Shown piece by piece: positions 49,825-59,740 of a stretch of 64,000 nt of DNA. The translations under genes and the position numbers were made by a program. Numbering within the stretch: the first letter of the stretch is position 1; every line of letters starts with the position of its first letter. Origin of the DNA: DAOTTW01 sp034437615 (GTDB lineage: Bacteria; Chloroflexota; Anaerolineae; Aggregatilineales; Phototrophicaceae); assembly GCA_034437615.1 (NCBI GenBank), contig DAOTTW010000084.1, positions 1-64,000 of the forward strand, given 5' to 3'. The notes below the pieces were generated by a model. The model was not told where the DNA came from. It made no database searches and saw nothing but the letters and a program-made list of their open reading frames with translations.

Positions 49825-50690
49825 ATGGAAATTAGCACATCGACATTGTTGTTCCCCGGTCGCAGTGTAGCACGAGGACGTGTTATTGCGCGTGTTTCTG
49901 CGGAGCAGGCGAAGTGGAACTATCTTAATCTGGTTGTGCTTCATCTAAAGCAGGGTCAAACCTTTGACTTGACGATAGAGGATAACGAGTACCTCGCTGT
50001 TATACTGTCGGGCTTGTGTAATATTCGCACGAACAGGGAGAATTTTGAACAGGTTGGTCGTAGGCCAAATGTATTCTCTGGTCTTCCATATGCTGTCTAC
50101 TTGCCACGAAACACAGAATTTACGATTGAGGCAATTAGCCCAACAGTAGAAATAGCCTCTTGTTGGTCACAGACGACGCAAGACCGCAAAATGCGCCTCA
50201 TCACGCCAGTTGATATACAAACAGAGATTATTGGTAGTGGTAATGCGACCTATCAAAAGTCTTCCATACTTCACCCTGACACCTTTGCCCATCGTATTGC
50301 CGCTTTCGAGACATATACACCTGGCGGCAACTGGGCACATTACCCACCACAAACCTTCAGAGCAAGCAATTCAGCGGCGGCAGACAAGAGCGAGATTGCG
50401 CTTTTCACAAGCATTTGAAGCCTTCTGGTTACACTTTGCACCAGATTCACACAGACAGCGAGAGTGCCATTATCCAAGCAACAAATAACGACATTTCGAT
50501 TGTCCCTGATGGCTATTGGACCACAGCCTGTCCACCCGGGCATACCGGATACATGTTATGCTTTGTTGCTAGTGAAAACGGAAGCTACGAGACAGTACAT
50601 GACCCTGCTCATGGCTGGTTTGTGCAGCTATCAGGCCCAAGCGATGTGCGACTGCCGATTGTGGATCATGGCATGGAGCCTAGAGACTAA
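49825..50690 (+). pseudogene. iolB: 5-deoxy-glucuronate isomerase IolB, frameshifted
   Basis: IolB isomerises 5-deoxy-glucuronate in inositol breakdown. The first frame (49825-50418) matches the family closely: LHLKQGQTFDLTIEDNEYLAVILSG, GRRPNVFSGLPYAVYLPR, and the signature ETYTPGGNWAHYPP. Right after it the family should read HKHD and then EExYYF..KPxGYxLQ. Instead the frame becomes QTFRASN and stops, and KPSGYTLHQIHTDSE...SIVPDGYW...CPPGHTGY continues in the -1 frame from ~50415 to 50690. An HHK string in the third frame near 50347 suggests at least two indels between ~50345 and 50415. The cupin metal ligands fall in the damaged stretch. No other iol gene is nearby. Sequencing error is the alternative to true decay. 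Confidence 0.82.
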
Positions 50691-50709
50691 ACGATGCAAC
50701 CGTCTGTAT

Positions 50710-50732
50710 CAGCACCTCATGTTAAGGTGCTG
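50710..50732. terminator. Hairpin between convergent iolB remnant and exported gene
   Basis: CAGCACCT (50710-50717), 7-base loop, AGGTGCTG (50725-50732): a perfect 8-bp stem. It includes the minus-strand stop codon at 50722-50724. It may serve both converging transcripts, though no T tract follows. Confidence 0.5.
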
Positions 50733-52815
50733 TAGACGTCGCTACCATACGGCCAAGTTCTGCCGCAGTTTCGCCAACAGACTGTGATCGGGCACCATCT
50801 TCAACTGTGGCATCGTCTATCGCATCTGGCGTCGGTGCCACAGTTGGTGTGGTGGCCTGGGTTTCTGACGGAATAGGAGTAGCTTGCTCTGATTCGGCTT
50901 CGCTGGTTTCTTCTGCTGGCGTTGCAAGATTACTGGAAGCCACCGCGTCTTCAAGGCTGCTCCCCAAACCTGCAATCACGCTATTACCCAAGTCCATAGC
51001 TATTCGCTGTATGGCGTTTAATTCCTGAACGCCCACCTGAGATGCGTCCACATCCGCTGTTGTATTCCCATCATCTATTGCTGCGATAGTGCCAAACACA
51101 GGAAGCTCTGAGATTTCTATATTAAGATTGATGAGGTCCTCGGCTAGCCAGCCTTCGTAGCGACCATTCACAACTCGCACCCATTCGTTGTTTGCATTGC
51201 GATTAACAGGCGCAAACAATTCGTTATTCGCTAGAACAGCTATGATAGGAGCTTGCGTGGATGGCTGTTGACGCAAATTTACCCGTCCTGTTGTCGTTGT
51301 GCGCGCTGTTGCACCCGTTGGTGTAAAGCGTACAGGTGATGCATCAAATTCATTCGTGTCCGTTGATGTAATTGGCGTTGTCAAGCAGTCTTCTACGTTA
51401 TCGTTTGCACCTCGTACACAGGCGCGTGTCAATGTAAGTTCTGATGTCAGCACGCGCCGAGGAATACGAAATTCCAACGCCGTGTTAACGACAAAAGATG
51501 CATCTGGGACCATGATTTCATCGTTGTTGCCCAGGAACCTGACAGTGTCGGTGTCCATTGAAATTGCCACTTCTTGTTCGAACTCTAGAATGATGCTTGT
51601 TCCATCAGTAGGTGTGCCAAGAGGGTAGAGGATGCCATACACAAATTGGTCGTTGTGAAATACGGCACCGTCTACAATGTCAAAGCGTGTATCAGATACG
51701 TCTAATGCCGGATCAGAAATGTTAGTTGTTGCCTCTGCACGCGATGACCAATCATCAGACTTCCCATCTATGCTGATGAACGTCATGCCTGATGGCAATA
51801 GCGGCCATGATTCCTCTGGCATATCTAGCAACCAAGCTGCCAATGATTGAAGTAAAAGGAAATTGCCAGGGTGTCGTGGCAAATTATCGGAACCGACAAT
51901 TCTCGCTAGGCCGAACAGATTACGAACTGCCTCACTGTCACCCAGCATAACAATGCGTGAATTCAGCGATGTGTTAACCGCATAGCCACCTACGAAAAGC
52001 CTCCCAGTCGGGTCAGCCCCGATGCTGTAACCAATAGATCGGGGATTTAGATTGCTCCTGAAGTTTCTAATCACATCGCGCAAATCCGTTTCTGCATACC
52101 CGGCGTCGAAGTAAGTCAGTGGAAAAGCACTCATATCTGCTGCGAACGCATCAACTGTGATCGGACGTGCCCCCCAAACTTGGAAGGGCAAATCGTATTG
52201 TGACAAATCACTGATAACAGATGTTTGAACGATGCTTTCGGGTGACGTGGCTAAACGTACATCACGTATGTCTTGAAGAACCTCTGTTGTATACCAGTCA
52301 CCAACTATCAAGCCGTCTTCTACACCGATGCCGTACAGCGCTTGTAAGAACTGGTCAAAATCACGACCTGCGCGATTAGTATTCGCCCGATTATAAGACG
52401 CCGGATCAGAGGCAATAAACACACTGCCGCCTCGTAGGATGTGTTCACCAACACGGGCAACGTTGGCAACGGACAATGGTCGCTCAGCACCGATTAAGAC
52501 CAGTACATCGACTTCTGTTGGTACTGCGCTTTGTAGGTCAAGGGTGATTGTATTTGCACCAAGACCACGAAAGAGTTCGACCAAGCGGCTGACGCCGTCT
52601 GCGCCAGTGTCACTCGGTGATGCTGTGCGCAATTGATCGTCTCGCACGAAAGCAACTACCTTTGGTACGTCTGGAGTATCTTGGGCAAATACAAGACCGC
52701 CAAGTATAAACAGAGATAGAACGAATACAACCAGCGCGGAGAGGATACCTGATTGTACATTCCACACTATAAAGCGGCCTTTCGCATACTGAATGAAGCT
52801 AATCTTCAGGTCCAA
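50722..52815 (-). CDS. Exported GldG/DUF4350-like protein with SH3b domain
   Basis: A 697-residue exported or membrane-anchored protein. A long basic N-terminus and one hydrophobic helix (~20-44, ending VFAQD) precede a Rossmann-like domain (VVAFVRDDQL, VDVLVLIGAERPLS, GGSVFIASDP, RIVMLGDSEAVRN; ~50-320) of the kind seen in GldG/DUF4350 auxiliary proteins. A beta domain (~340-500), an SH3b domain (GRVNLRQQPSTQAPIIAVL ... YEGWLAEDLI, ~515-570) and a Pro/Thr/Ala-rich tail follow. The start is probably the TTG at 52815, directly after the TAG of the upstream gene; a GTG ~16 codons later is possible. The upstream gene is a paralogue of the N-terminal domain. Confidence 0.72.
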   Translation of the reverse strand: MDLKISFIQYAKGRFIVWNVQSGILSALVVFVLSLFILGGLVFAQDTPDVPKVVAFVRDDQLRTASPSDTGADGVSRLVELFRGLGANTITLDLQSAVPTEVDVLVLIGAERPLSVANVARVGEHILRGGSVFIASDPASYNRANTNRAGRDFDQFLQALYGIGVEDGLIVGDWYTTEVLQDIRDVRLATSPESIVQTSVISDLSQYDLPFQVWGARPITVDAFAADMSAFPLTYFDAGYAETDLRDVIRNFRSNLNPRSIGYSIGADPTGRLFVGGYAVNTSLNSRIVMLGDSEAVRNLFGLARIVGSDNLPRHPGNFLLLQSLAAWLLDMPEESWPLLPSGMTFISIDGKSDDWSSRAEATTNISDPALDVSDTRFDIVDGAVFHNDQFVYGILYPLGTPTDGTSIILEFEQEVAISMDTDTVRFLGNNDEIMVPDASFVVNTALEFRIPRRVLTSELTLTRACVRGANDNVEDCLTTPITSTDTNEFDASPVRFTPTGATARTTTTGRVNLRQQPSTQAPIIAVLANNELFAPVNRNANNEWVRVVNGRYEGWLAEDLINLNIEISELPVFGTIAAIDDGNTTADVDASQVGVQELNAIQRIAMDLGNSVIAGLGSSLEDAVASSNLATPAEETSEAESEQATPIPSETQATTPTVAPTPDAIDDATVEDGARSQSVGETAAELGRMVATSTAP

Positions 52816-53967
52816 CTAATTGCTAGCTTCCGGTGTGGCTTGAGGTGTGCTCGTTGGCTCTGGTGTCGGTGAAGGCGTTGTCGTCGCTGTTGCTGTTGGG
52901 GCGGGTGTTGAAAAGTCGAATGTTGCTGGTTCGCTCTCTAATAGCCACGTCGCGACATTGAGCATAAAGCGTACATTGTCGGGATAGAGAAAACTAGCAC
53001 TGTAAGCAGGAGAAGTTTGGAAACCAGAGCCATTGCGAACTATATCGCTGTCACCAATCAGCACAAAGCGCGCGTTACGTTCTGTACTTTCATATGCCGC
53101 TGCTAAAATTAGCCGTCCCGGAGCGATGTCCTCACCAATGTTGTATTCCAATACGTTATCGTTGGAGAACGTGCGCAGATCGGTCTCGCCGTACAGGTTG
53201 CCTTCAGTGAACAACAGTGGAGAAACGCTGAAGTCCTGCAGCGAAGCATCAATTTGTAAGGGGCGTGCTGAGCGGAAGAGGAACTGCGGTCTAGCTACGG
53301 GTATTGCATCTTCTTCTTCTTCTTCGCTAGCTGTATTCAAACCGTTTGCACTGAATTCAGCAGTAATAGGGTGTTGAGGGTTTACACGGCTAGTAATGAA
53401 TGATTGCAACTCGCCAATTTCGGCCAAATTACTTGCATCGGGGGCTTCGTAATCTACCGGACTGGGTAGGAGTACCGCGTCCAATGCCTGCAAACCCAGG
53501 TCTGCAAACGACAATTCAAAGAAATCGCGGCCTTGCGGTAAAGTCCCCACACGACCATCTGTGATTTCGACATTTGACAACAACAACACACGCCCACCTT
53601 CGTTAAGATACGACCAAAGGCGTGCGACTTGATTTGCACTTAGATTTCGTTGCGGCCCGACAATCACAATCATGTCAGTGTCCGCAGGTATACCCTTGCG
53701 CCATTCCAGTGTGAACAAGTTTGCACCAAGCCGCTGTAGCAATCCCGCGTAACGCGAAACACCTGCGTCAGTGCGGTCGAATTGACTGTGTTCATTGTTT
53801 GATTCTGCGAAATATATGTTTACACCTTCTAGGCTTGGCGTATCTTGGAGAAGTTCTTGAGTCGTTGCGGGGAGTACGATGAGCAAAAGAAGAAGCGTTG
53901 CTCCAAAATAGCGAATGTGCTTAAGTGTACTTGCTGTCCGAGTGGAGCGTGACAAGACATTGAGCAT
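52816..53967 (-). CDS. Exported GldG/DUF4350-like protein
   Basis: A 383-residue protein with one N-terminal hydrophobic helix (FGATLLLLLIVLPATTQ) and a Rossmann-like domain (VNIYFAESNNEHSQFD, DMIVIVGPQRNLSANQVARL, GGRVLLLSNVEI, RFVLIGDSDIVRNGSGF, FMLNVATWLL) that matches the N-terminal half of the downstream gene, then a Thr/Pro-rich tail. Such domains occur in GldG-type auxiliary parts of gliding/ABC systems and in DUF4350 proteins, but no GldF-type permease or ATPase is here. GGAG lies 6 bases before the ATG at 53967. The stop abuts the next start with no gap, so the two form an operon. Confidence 0.75.
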   Translation of the reverse strand: MLNVLSRSTRTASTLKHIRYFGATLLLLLIVLPATTQELLQDTPSLEGVNIYFAESNNEHSQFDRTDAGVSRYAGLLQRLGANLFTLEWRKGIPADTDMIVIVGPQRNLSANQVARLWSYLNEGGRVLLLSNVEITDGRVGTLPQGRDFFELSFADLGLQALDAVLLPSPVDYEAPDASNLAEIGELQSFITSRVNPQHPITAEFSANGLNTASEEEEEDAIPVARPQFLFRSARPLQIDASLQDFSVSPLLFTEGNLYGETDLRTFSNDNVLEYNIGEDIAPGRLILAAAYESTERNARFVLIGDSDIVRNGSGFQTSPAYSASFLYPDNVRFMLNVATWLLESEPATFDFSTPAPTATATTTPSPTPEPTSTPQATPEASN

Positions 53968-54373
53968 TTTGAACTCCAATACGTCAGATGATTTGTGAGC
54001 TTATGACAGAGTTGAGACGTGTCATGTGCATCACGCAGGTCAAATGCCAAAAAGTTTAACGAATGTTGAGCGTTGCTACAAGCCCTGAATAATGTCCCAT
54101 TAGACGCTATTCAGCAGCGATCTAATTACGTCTTAGAATGAACCGTATAAGACACAACAGCAAGTACCAAATGCTGTGTGCGATTGGCAGTGAACACGTA
54201 TTACACATGTCCTGTGCGGCACCAAAAGTTCCGCCAAATCGCTCACCGAATGCTACAAATGCTGTCTATTGCGGCTGTCGATACAATACAGGATGCGGGC
54301 CACACAGTCCAACTCGAACAGCCGCAACAGTTTCTCAGGCAGGTTAACTGTTTCCTGAGGGCATGACAGATCG
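53968..54373. other. Intergenic region upstream of the GldG-like operon
   Basis: About 400 bp between tatC and the GldG-like operon, both on the minus strand. A dyad CTCAGG/CCTGAG (54334-54339 and 54354-54359) with an inner CAG/CTG lies 15-40 bp past the tatC stop and may be a weak terminator. A short plus-strand frame (54178-54366) has no ribosome binding site and no recognisable product. No clear promoter pair was found. Confidence 0.45.
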
Positions 54374-55183
54374 CTAATTTACGTCTTCAGCGCGACTGAT
54401 GCGTTTGCCAATCATCACCAGGAATATACTGAAGACGTAAAGCGCTAGCAGTGGACCCATAACTAGGAACATGTTCACGGGATCAATTGTCGGTGTAATC
54501 ATCGCAGCAGCAACAGCAGATAAGATGATAGCAATACGCCAATTGCGTCTCAGCATCTTGCTATCAACCAATCCAAGCAGCGAGAAAACAAACAGCACAA
54601 GCGGTGTCTCGAAGGCTACGCCCATCCAGAAGACCAGCGACGTAACAAAACTCAAGTACAGGTCCGCTGTCCAATCAGGCTTGAATAGTGTCGGCTGAAA
54701 ACCTTCAAGAAAACCAAGTGCAGGCCGCATCAAAACGAACCATGCAAAGCTAGCGCCAACGAAAAATAACAACGTAATCGCCGGAAGCGACAGCAGAACG
54801 TAGCGCTTTTCCTTCGGCTTCAAACCGGGCAAGATAAACATCATCACTTGATATGTGATGATTGGTATAGCCGCCGCAGCACCAAGCATCAACGAAATAC
54901 GGAAATAAGCGACGACGCCGCCAGTTGGCCCCAGCGTCACGAGTTCACAATCTGCTGGTGCACTCGTCACCTGACAGTAAGGTGTGCGCAGATAATCAAG
55001 CGCGGGGCCAGCAACGAAAAACGCCAGCACCGTGCCAATGACCAGTGCAACAAATGCTCGTACAGCCCGATAGCGTAATTCGTCCAGATGTTGGAAGAAA
55101 CCCATATGCTTTTCGGCATCTGGATGAGCTTGTACATCATCCGTGTTTTGCTTTTTACGGTTACGGTGCAGGAAGTTGATCAT
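54374..55183 (-). CDS. tatC: Sec-independent protein translocase TatC
   Basis: A 269-residue membrane protein, the core receptor of the twin-arginine export pathway. Family segments are HLDELRYRAVRA (~32-43), FILPGLKPKEKRY near 115-127, and FWMGVAFETPLVLF near 184-197, with the conserved Glu in FE.P; six membrane helices are visible. A polar ~25-residue N-terminal extension precedes the first conserved motif. No tatA/tatB lies in the window. It follows the LLM oxidoreductase gene by 20 bp on the same strand. The ribosome binding site is weak. Confidence 0.95.
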   Translation of the reverse strand: MINFLHRNRKKQNTDDVQAHPDAEKHMGFFQHLDELRYRAVRAFVALVIGTVLAFFVAGPALDYLRTPYCQVTSAPADCELVTLGPTGGVVAYFRISLMLGAAAAIPIITYQVMMFILPGLKPKEKRYVLLSLPAITLLFFVGASFAWFVLMRPALGFLEGFQPTLFKPDWTADLYLSFVTSLVFWMGVAFETPLVLFVFSLLGLVDSKMLRRNWRIAIILSAVAAAMITPTIDPVNMFLVMGPLLALYVFSIFLVMIGKRISRAEDVN

Positions 55184-55203
55184 GTGCTTTTGCAGTCAAT
55201 CCG

Positions 55204-56235
55204 CTAAAGTATCAATTCGGCCATTGTTCGTACAACGCCAACATCAAAGGTTTGCACATTTAAGGTGGTAGCATCGGAAGCTTGCCAGATTTGCAGGCGA
55301 TCCTTAATACGATCACGCGATCCAACAAGCGCAACAGCATCGACTAATTCATCAGGAACCGCCATAACTGCTTCTGGTTTGGCACCCTGCAAATACAGAT
55401 TTTGTATTTTGTGTGCAGCCTCTTCAAATCCATAACGCGCAGCGAGGTCATTATAAAAGTTCTTGCCTTTAGCTCCCATGCCACCGATGTAAAGTGCTAA
55501 TTGTGGCTTAAGCTGGTTGTAGCAAACGGTCAGGTCATCATCCATAACGACTGGCACCGAGGGTGCAATATCAAATTGGCTGATGTCTTTCGGTGTCTTT
55601 GCCTTTGCAAAACCCGCTTCAATGTAAGCTTTGAACGATGTCTCATAGCGTTCCGGTGCGAAGAAAATCGGCAACCAACCATCTGCAATTTCGGCTGTCA
55701 GTGTGATGTTCTTAGGGCCGATCGCTGCAATGTAGATCGGAATCTCTGCTCGCCCGTGTAATATGCTTTTGAGTGGCTTGCCCAGTCCTGTTGCGTCGTC
55801 GCCAACGTAGGGTATTTCGTACTCTTTACCGCGATGCTCTAAAGGTGCTTGACGTTCGAAAATAGCACGCAAAATCTGCACATACTCGCGTGTACGCGCT
55901 AAAGGTCTACCATAAGGCAAACCATGCCACCCCTCAACCACCTGCGGACCCGACAAGCCCAAACCAAGCAACATGCGGCCACCCGACAGTTGATCCAGCG
56001 TCATCGCGGACATGGCTGTCATGGACGGGGTTCTAGCTGGCATCTGCAAGATCGCTGTGCCGAGGTGTATCTGTTGTGTCTGGCTACCAATCCATGCGAG
56101 TGGTGTGAGTGCATCAGAACCATACGCCTCAGATGTCCAGACGGCATAATATCCGAGCCGATCCGCCTCTTGCACTAAATCCATCGGTAAATCCAATTTG
56201 CGGCCTGAGTAACCTATTGATAAGCCTAGTCTCAT
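55204..56235 (-). CDS. LLM-class (probably F420-dependent) oxidoreductase
   Basis: A 343-residue luciferase-like monooxygenase-family protein, cytoplasmic. Landmarks: an N-terminal strand [37 protein letters not shown] (24-51), [18 protein letters not shown] (58-75), [21 protein letters not shown] (84-104), and [27 protein letters not shown] (~166-192). This pattern is typical of F420-dependent members, but cofactor and substrate are inferred from family. It is directly upstream of tatC, 20 bp apart. Confidence 0.88.
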   Translation of the reverse strand: MRLGLSIGYSGRKLDLPMDLVQEADRLGYYAVWTSEAYGSDALTPLAWIGSQTQQIHLGTAILQMPARTPSMTAMSAMTLDQLSGGRMLLGLGLSGPQVVEGWHGLPYGRPLARTREYVQILRAIFERQAPLEHRGKEYEIPYVGDDATGLGKPLKSILHGRAEIPIYIAAIGPKNITLTAEIADGWLPIFFAPERYETSFKAYIEAGFAKAKTPKDISQFDIAPSVPVVMDDDLTVCYNQLKPQLALYIGGMGAKGKNFYNDLAARYGFEEAAHKIQNLYLQGAKPEAVMAVPDELVDAVALVGSRDRIKDRLQIWQASDATTLNVQTFDVGVVRTMAELIL

Positions 56236-56280
56236 TTTAAGTAGTGCCTTTATCTGTGTGCTGCAAATAGTTGACTGATT

Positions 56281-56994
56281 TTAGAGGTTGTTGCGGCAGC
56301 GAATAGGACGACTTGCCGGGACCCCCAGACGCAACGGCAACTCAAAATAGGGTGAGGGATCAATCGTGTTTGTCAGCATTGATTCGTTTGTGAAGCTGCC
56401 GTCATGATCGCTACGGACAATGCTAAAGTGTAAATGCATGGCAATCGGAAAACGTCCCCCGTTATAGGTGCCCTGATAGCCTAGCAGGGTGCCTTGTGTG
56501 ACAAATTTCTCGTTTGTGCCCTGCGGAAATGCCCTGTCGATGAATGACTTGCTACCATCAGTGTTTGCCATGTGAGTATAGTATGTCCAGATTGTGCGTC
56601 CGGTTTTAAGCGGATCGTCGTGCCGAATAATCACCGAACTTTGCCATGAATCCAGGCGCGTCAGCCAGCCATCATAAGCTGCATAAATCGGCGCTGTTCC
56701 CGGCGCACCGTGCCCAAATATGTCGATTCCCGTGTGGCGCTGCAAAGGAGAATAGGGTCTAGCCGTATCGCCCCACAACAAGCCTATAAGACCTTCACTG
56801 GGCAAGATAAAGGGTGCTTCTGTACATCTGTGCTCTTGCAATGTTTCCAGTGTTTCCGGCTCATCTCGTACCCAATCCGCAATGTATTGGTTGCTATCTG
56901 ACGTGTTGCTATTCCACCATGACCAAGCCAGCCCAATCGACAGAACTACTAATACAAACGCTAATATGATAATATTTTTGATCCAACGCTCCAT
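56281..56994 (-). CDS. Membrane-anchored M23 (LytM-type) metallopeptidase
   Basis: A ~237-residue protein with an N-terminal membrane helix (IIILAFVLVVLSIGLAW) and an M23 peptidase domain outside. Zinc ligands are visible: RHTGID (His and Asp four apart, ~87 and ~91) and MHLHF (~187-189), plus a further conserved His in YYTHM. The family cuts peptidoglycan cross-bridges or acts in envelope remodelling. The ATG at 56994 is used; an in-frame TTG at 57003 with AGGAT upstream is a real alternative. It lies 41 bp after the CHASE2 kinase gene on the same strand. Confidence 0.88.
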   Translation of the reverse strand: MERWIKNIIILAFVLVVLSIGLAWSWWNSNTSDSNQYIADWVRDEPETLETLQEHRCTEAPFILPSEGLIGLLWGDTARPYSPLQRHTGIDIFGHGAPGTAPIYAAYDGWLTRLDSWQSSVIIRHDDPLKTGRTIWTYYTHMANTDGSKSFIDRAFPQGTNEKFVTQGTLLGYQGTYNGGRFPIAMHLHFSIVRSDHDGSFTNESMLTNTIDPSPYFELPLRLGVPASRPIRCRNNL

Positions 56995-57035
56995 GTGCGA
57001 CAACTCAATCCTGACGGCTATCTCGTTCAGGCTGG

Positions 57036-59726
57036 TTATTCATCTATTTCGCCTTCTGATATTTTGTTTCTTTGATCTACACTTGTAGACATGGGTAGTA
57101 TTACGTAAAAGAGGCTGCCCTCACCTTCTTCACTGATAACACCGACTTCACCATTGTGCTGTTCCGCAACCGATTTAACCAGTGACAGCCCCAAGCCTGT
57201 ACCCATAATATTTGCTGTTGCCTCAGTTTTTACACGATAGAACTCTGTAAACAGCTTTTCTTGCGCTTTTTTGTCAATTCCGAGGCCATTGTCCTGAACC
57301 TCAAAGCGTATCCGCTGCGTATCGTGATGTTGAGATAACCGAACAATGATCTGACCAGCATCTGGCGTGTATTTGATTGCATTGCTGATTAAATTGGAAG
57401 CCATCTGCGACAGTTGCCGATGGTTGCCTTCAACAAAAAGCGAGCTAGCTGGTAAATCTTGTTGATAGGCTTGCTGTTTGCGTACTGCGTCCGGTTCATG
57501 GCGCAAGTATACCTCAGAGATCAACTGTACAAAATTAATGTGTTCGCGTTGTGCTTCACCAGATTGTAACTGTTCTAGGTCCAGCAATTCAGAGATAAGC
57601 GCGTTCATCTCGTTTGCTGCGCTCTGAATGTAATCAAGGAACTTGCTGGTTTGCTCATCGGGTTCGACTGTCATTTCAAGCAACTGTGTATAGCCAGCAA
57701 CTCGCGAAAGCGGATTCTTGAGATCATGCGACGCCATACGGATCATGCGTGTTTTCAAGCGATTGAGTTCAATTAATGACGTGACATCACTAAAGACGAT
57801 AACCCACTGGTTACTTTGTTCTATTGGTGCCCCGTCAACTTGAAATGCACGCTGAGCCACATCCAGCTCGAAGCGAAAGCTATTATGCCGAGACATCTTC
57901 TGCAAAAGCTGGTCGGCTATGTCAGGATCAACATCCACAATGCTCTGCATGGTCATCATCTGGATAGGATCACTGTTACCTGAAAAGACCATCTCAAATG
58001 TCCGGTTGTAGGTCTGAATATCGCCATTCGCGCTGATGAGTGTTATAGCAGCCGGGGAATTCGCCAAGACAGTCTCAAGAATATTGCGTTGCGTGACAAC
58101 CTGGTTATGTAGCTGGATGTTTTCGACGTTGGGCGCGAGTCGTAGCGCAAAATCACGCAAAGCCTGTTTTCTGCGGTGTGTCTGCTCTCGTTGACGTAAT
58201 TGAACCACGATCACACAATTGGTTTTACCATGCCACACTACCGGCATGACAAGATGCGTCTCTGTAGTATGCGGCAGCATATCGCGACCTGTTTTGCCTA
58301 CAGCACTTTGCACGTCTGTATCAGCACTATAACCAGCAGGCCAATGGTGTCGTTGCTGCCATGAGCCGTCCGTATCTGGCAGCCAGATAGAACCCGCTTG
58401 CGCGTTAGTAACACGCTTGACATCGCGCTCGATCACAGGCAGTACTCGTCTTAGAGACAATTGCTGCTCGGAGATAGTAAACGTACTTTCAAGTAAAAAT
58501 TCTGAGCGTTGCCGCAAGCGTGTTTGTAACGTAACGTCCAGCCCGATACTAATCAAGGCAGGCACCAGCAACGCGACACTCGGATAAAATAAATCTACAA
58601 TTAGCCGTTGCGTTTCGAAAAGCACAAAGGCCAGTAGGCACCAAGAAGCCACAAGTGTTATAGCCAGTGCAAATTTTATGTACCAGCGTGGTAAGGCATA
58701 AGCGAGGCTAGCAGACATGGTGAGAACAAAGATTATTATGGCTTCGACGGGTCTTTGTAGCGTGACCGGCAGGTCGTTCTGCAATAACGCTTCAATGGCA
58801 TTGGCCTGAATTTCAACCCCTGACATTAAAGCCCCCGATGCCGAGGACGGTACAGCATAGCGGTCAGTAGCGCCTCGGCTATCCATCAGGCCAATAAGAA
58901 CAATCTTATCCTCGAACGTTTGCGGTGCTATCTCACCATCCAGAATGTCCAACAGAGGAATAACTTCAAACGTGTTGTCCGTGCCTGTCGATGGCGGCCC
59001 AAAATAGTTTTGCAACCAAAGGCCGTTAGTATCTGTCGTTACAGCGCGGTTTGGCGTAAGCGACAGACTATCACCATCTCGGCGAACCACCTGCTCTAAA
59101 GCAAGAGCCGGGATGCGAAGATACGCAAGATATGTTGCCATGCTAAAACTGTAATGGGCCTGTCCATCGATAATCACTTGTGATGGCTGTCTGCGGATAG
59201 TGCCGTCCGCATCCGGCAGAATGTTAGTGAAACCTAAATAATCTGCATTTGATCGTAGACTTGTCACTGGCAGTAATGCGTTAGTAAAAACCCACGCCAT
59301 CGCGTCACTAGCGGATTGATAAGTTGGTTGCGTGCCTGCTGCGGCCAGTACAATGCGTGTACGTGTCTCACTTTGCCGTAGCTCTCGCAATGCATTAGCA
59401 AGACGCTCGTCTTGAGGAGTTGACTCGCTGAATAACAAATCGAAAGCGACCACACGAGCGGACCCGACACGCTCCAACGACTCGGCATACACCTCTCGCG
59501 ACCAGGTTGACGGTGAACGCCCCAGGCGGTTCAGTGCAGCGTCGTCCAAAGCGACAATGACAACGTCACCAGATGTGGGCGTCGGCGTAAAATAGACGTC
59601 CGTTAACCCCAAGCGGACCTGTCGGAAGGCACCCGACTGCCACACTACGAGTATAGCCGCAACAATAACAATACCGGATATGACAGCTTGCCGTAAGCGT
59701 TGCGTTCGTTGCATCGTCACATTCAT
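57036..59726 (-). CDS. CHASE2-PAS sensor histidine kinase
   Basis: An 896-residue membrane kinase. One N-terminal membrane helix (~12-32) is followed by an extracellular CHASE2 domain (VVIVALDDAALNRLGR, RVVAFDLLFSE, FEDKIVLIGLMDSRGATDRYAVP, MSGVEIQANAIEALLQ; ~50-325), three further membrane helices (~330-400), a GAF-like region (~430-530), a PAS domain (~545-640), HisKA with His667 in ASHDLKNPL, and a HATPase (NAIKYTPDAG, DNGLGID, GTGLGLSLV). It follows the FecR-SH3b gene by 14 bp, and FecR and CHASE2 domains are often linked. The stimulus is unknown; an envelope signal is likely. Confidence 0.92.
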   Translation of the reverse strand: MNVTMQRTQRLRQAVISGIVIVAAILVVWQSGAFRQVRLGLTDVYFTPTPTSGDVVIVALDDAALNRLGRSPSTWSREVYAESLERVGSARVVAFDLLFSESTPQDERLANALRELRQSETRTRIVLAAAGTQPTYQSASDAMAWVFTNALLPVTSLRSNADYLGFTNILPDADGTIRRQPSQVIIDGQAHYSFSMATYLAYLRIPALALEQVVRRDGDSLSLTPNRAVTTDTNGLWLQNYFGPPSTGTDNTFEVIPLLDILDGEIAPQTFEDKIVLIGLMDSRGATDRYAVPSSASGALMSGVEIQANAIEALLQNDLPVTLQRPVEAIIIFVLTMSASLAYALPRWYIKFALAITLVASWCLLAFVLFETQRLIVDLFYPSVALLVPALISIGLDVTLQTRLRQRSEFLLESTFTISEQQLSLRRVLPVIERDVKRVTNAQAGSIWLPDTDGSWQQRHHWPAGYSADTDVQSAVGKTGRDMLPHTTETHLVMPVVWHGKTNCVIVVQLRQREQTHRRKQALRDFALRLAPNVENIQLHNQVVTQRNILETVLANSPAAITLISANGDIQTYNRTFEMVFSGNSDPIQMMTMQSIVDVDPDIADQLLQKMSRHNSFRFELDVAQRAFQVDGAPIEQSNQWVIVFSDVTSLIELNRLKTRMIRMASHDLKNPLSRVAGYTQLLEMTVEPDEQTSKFLDYIQSAANEMNALISELLDLEQLQSGEAQREHINFVQLISEVYLRHEPDAVRKQQAYQQDLPASSLFVEGNHRQLSQMASNLISNAIKYTPDAGQIIVRLSQHHDTQRIRFEVQDNGLGIDKKAQEKLFTEFYRVKTEATANIMGTGLGLSLVKSVAEQHNGEVGVISEEGEGSLFYVILPMSTSVDQRNKISEGEIDE

Positions 59727-59740
59727 GAGTGTATCAGCCG

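Noticed and set aside
50400..50420. Programmed -1 frameshift in iolB
   Set aside because: No slippery heptamer is present at the frame change, and a second frame disturbance lies ~70 bp upstream, so mutation or sequence error is more likely.
54178..54366. Small plus-strand gene of 62 codons
   Set aside because: GTG start without ribosome binding site, no recognisable product, located in an intergenic stretch; not enough support.
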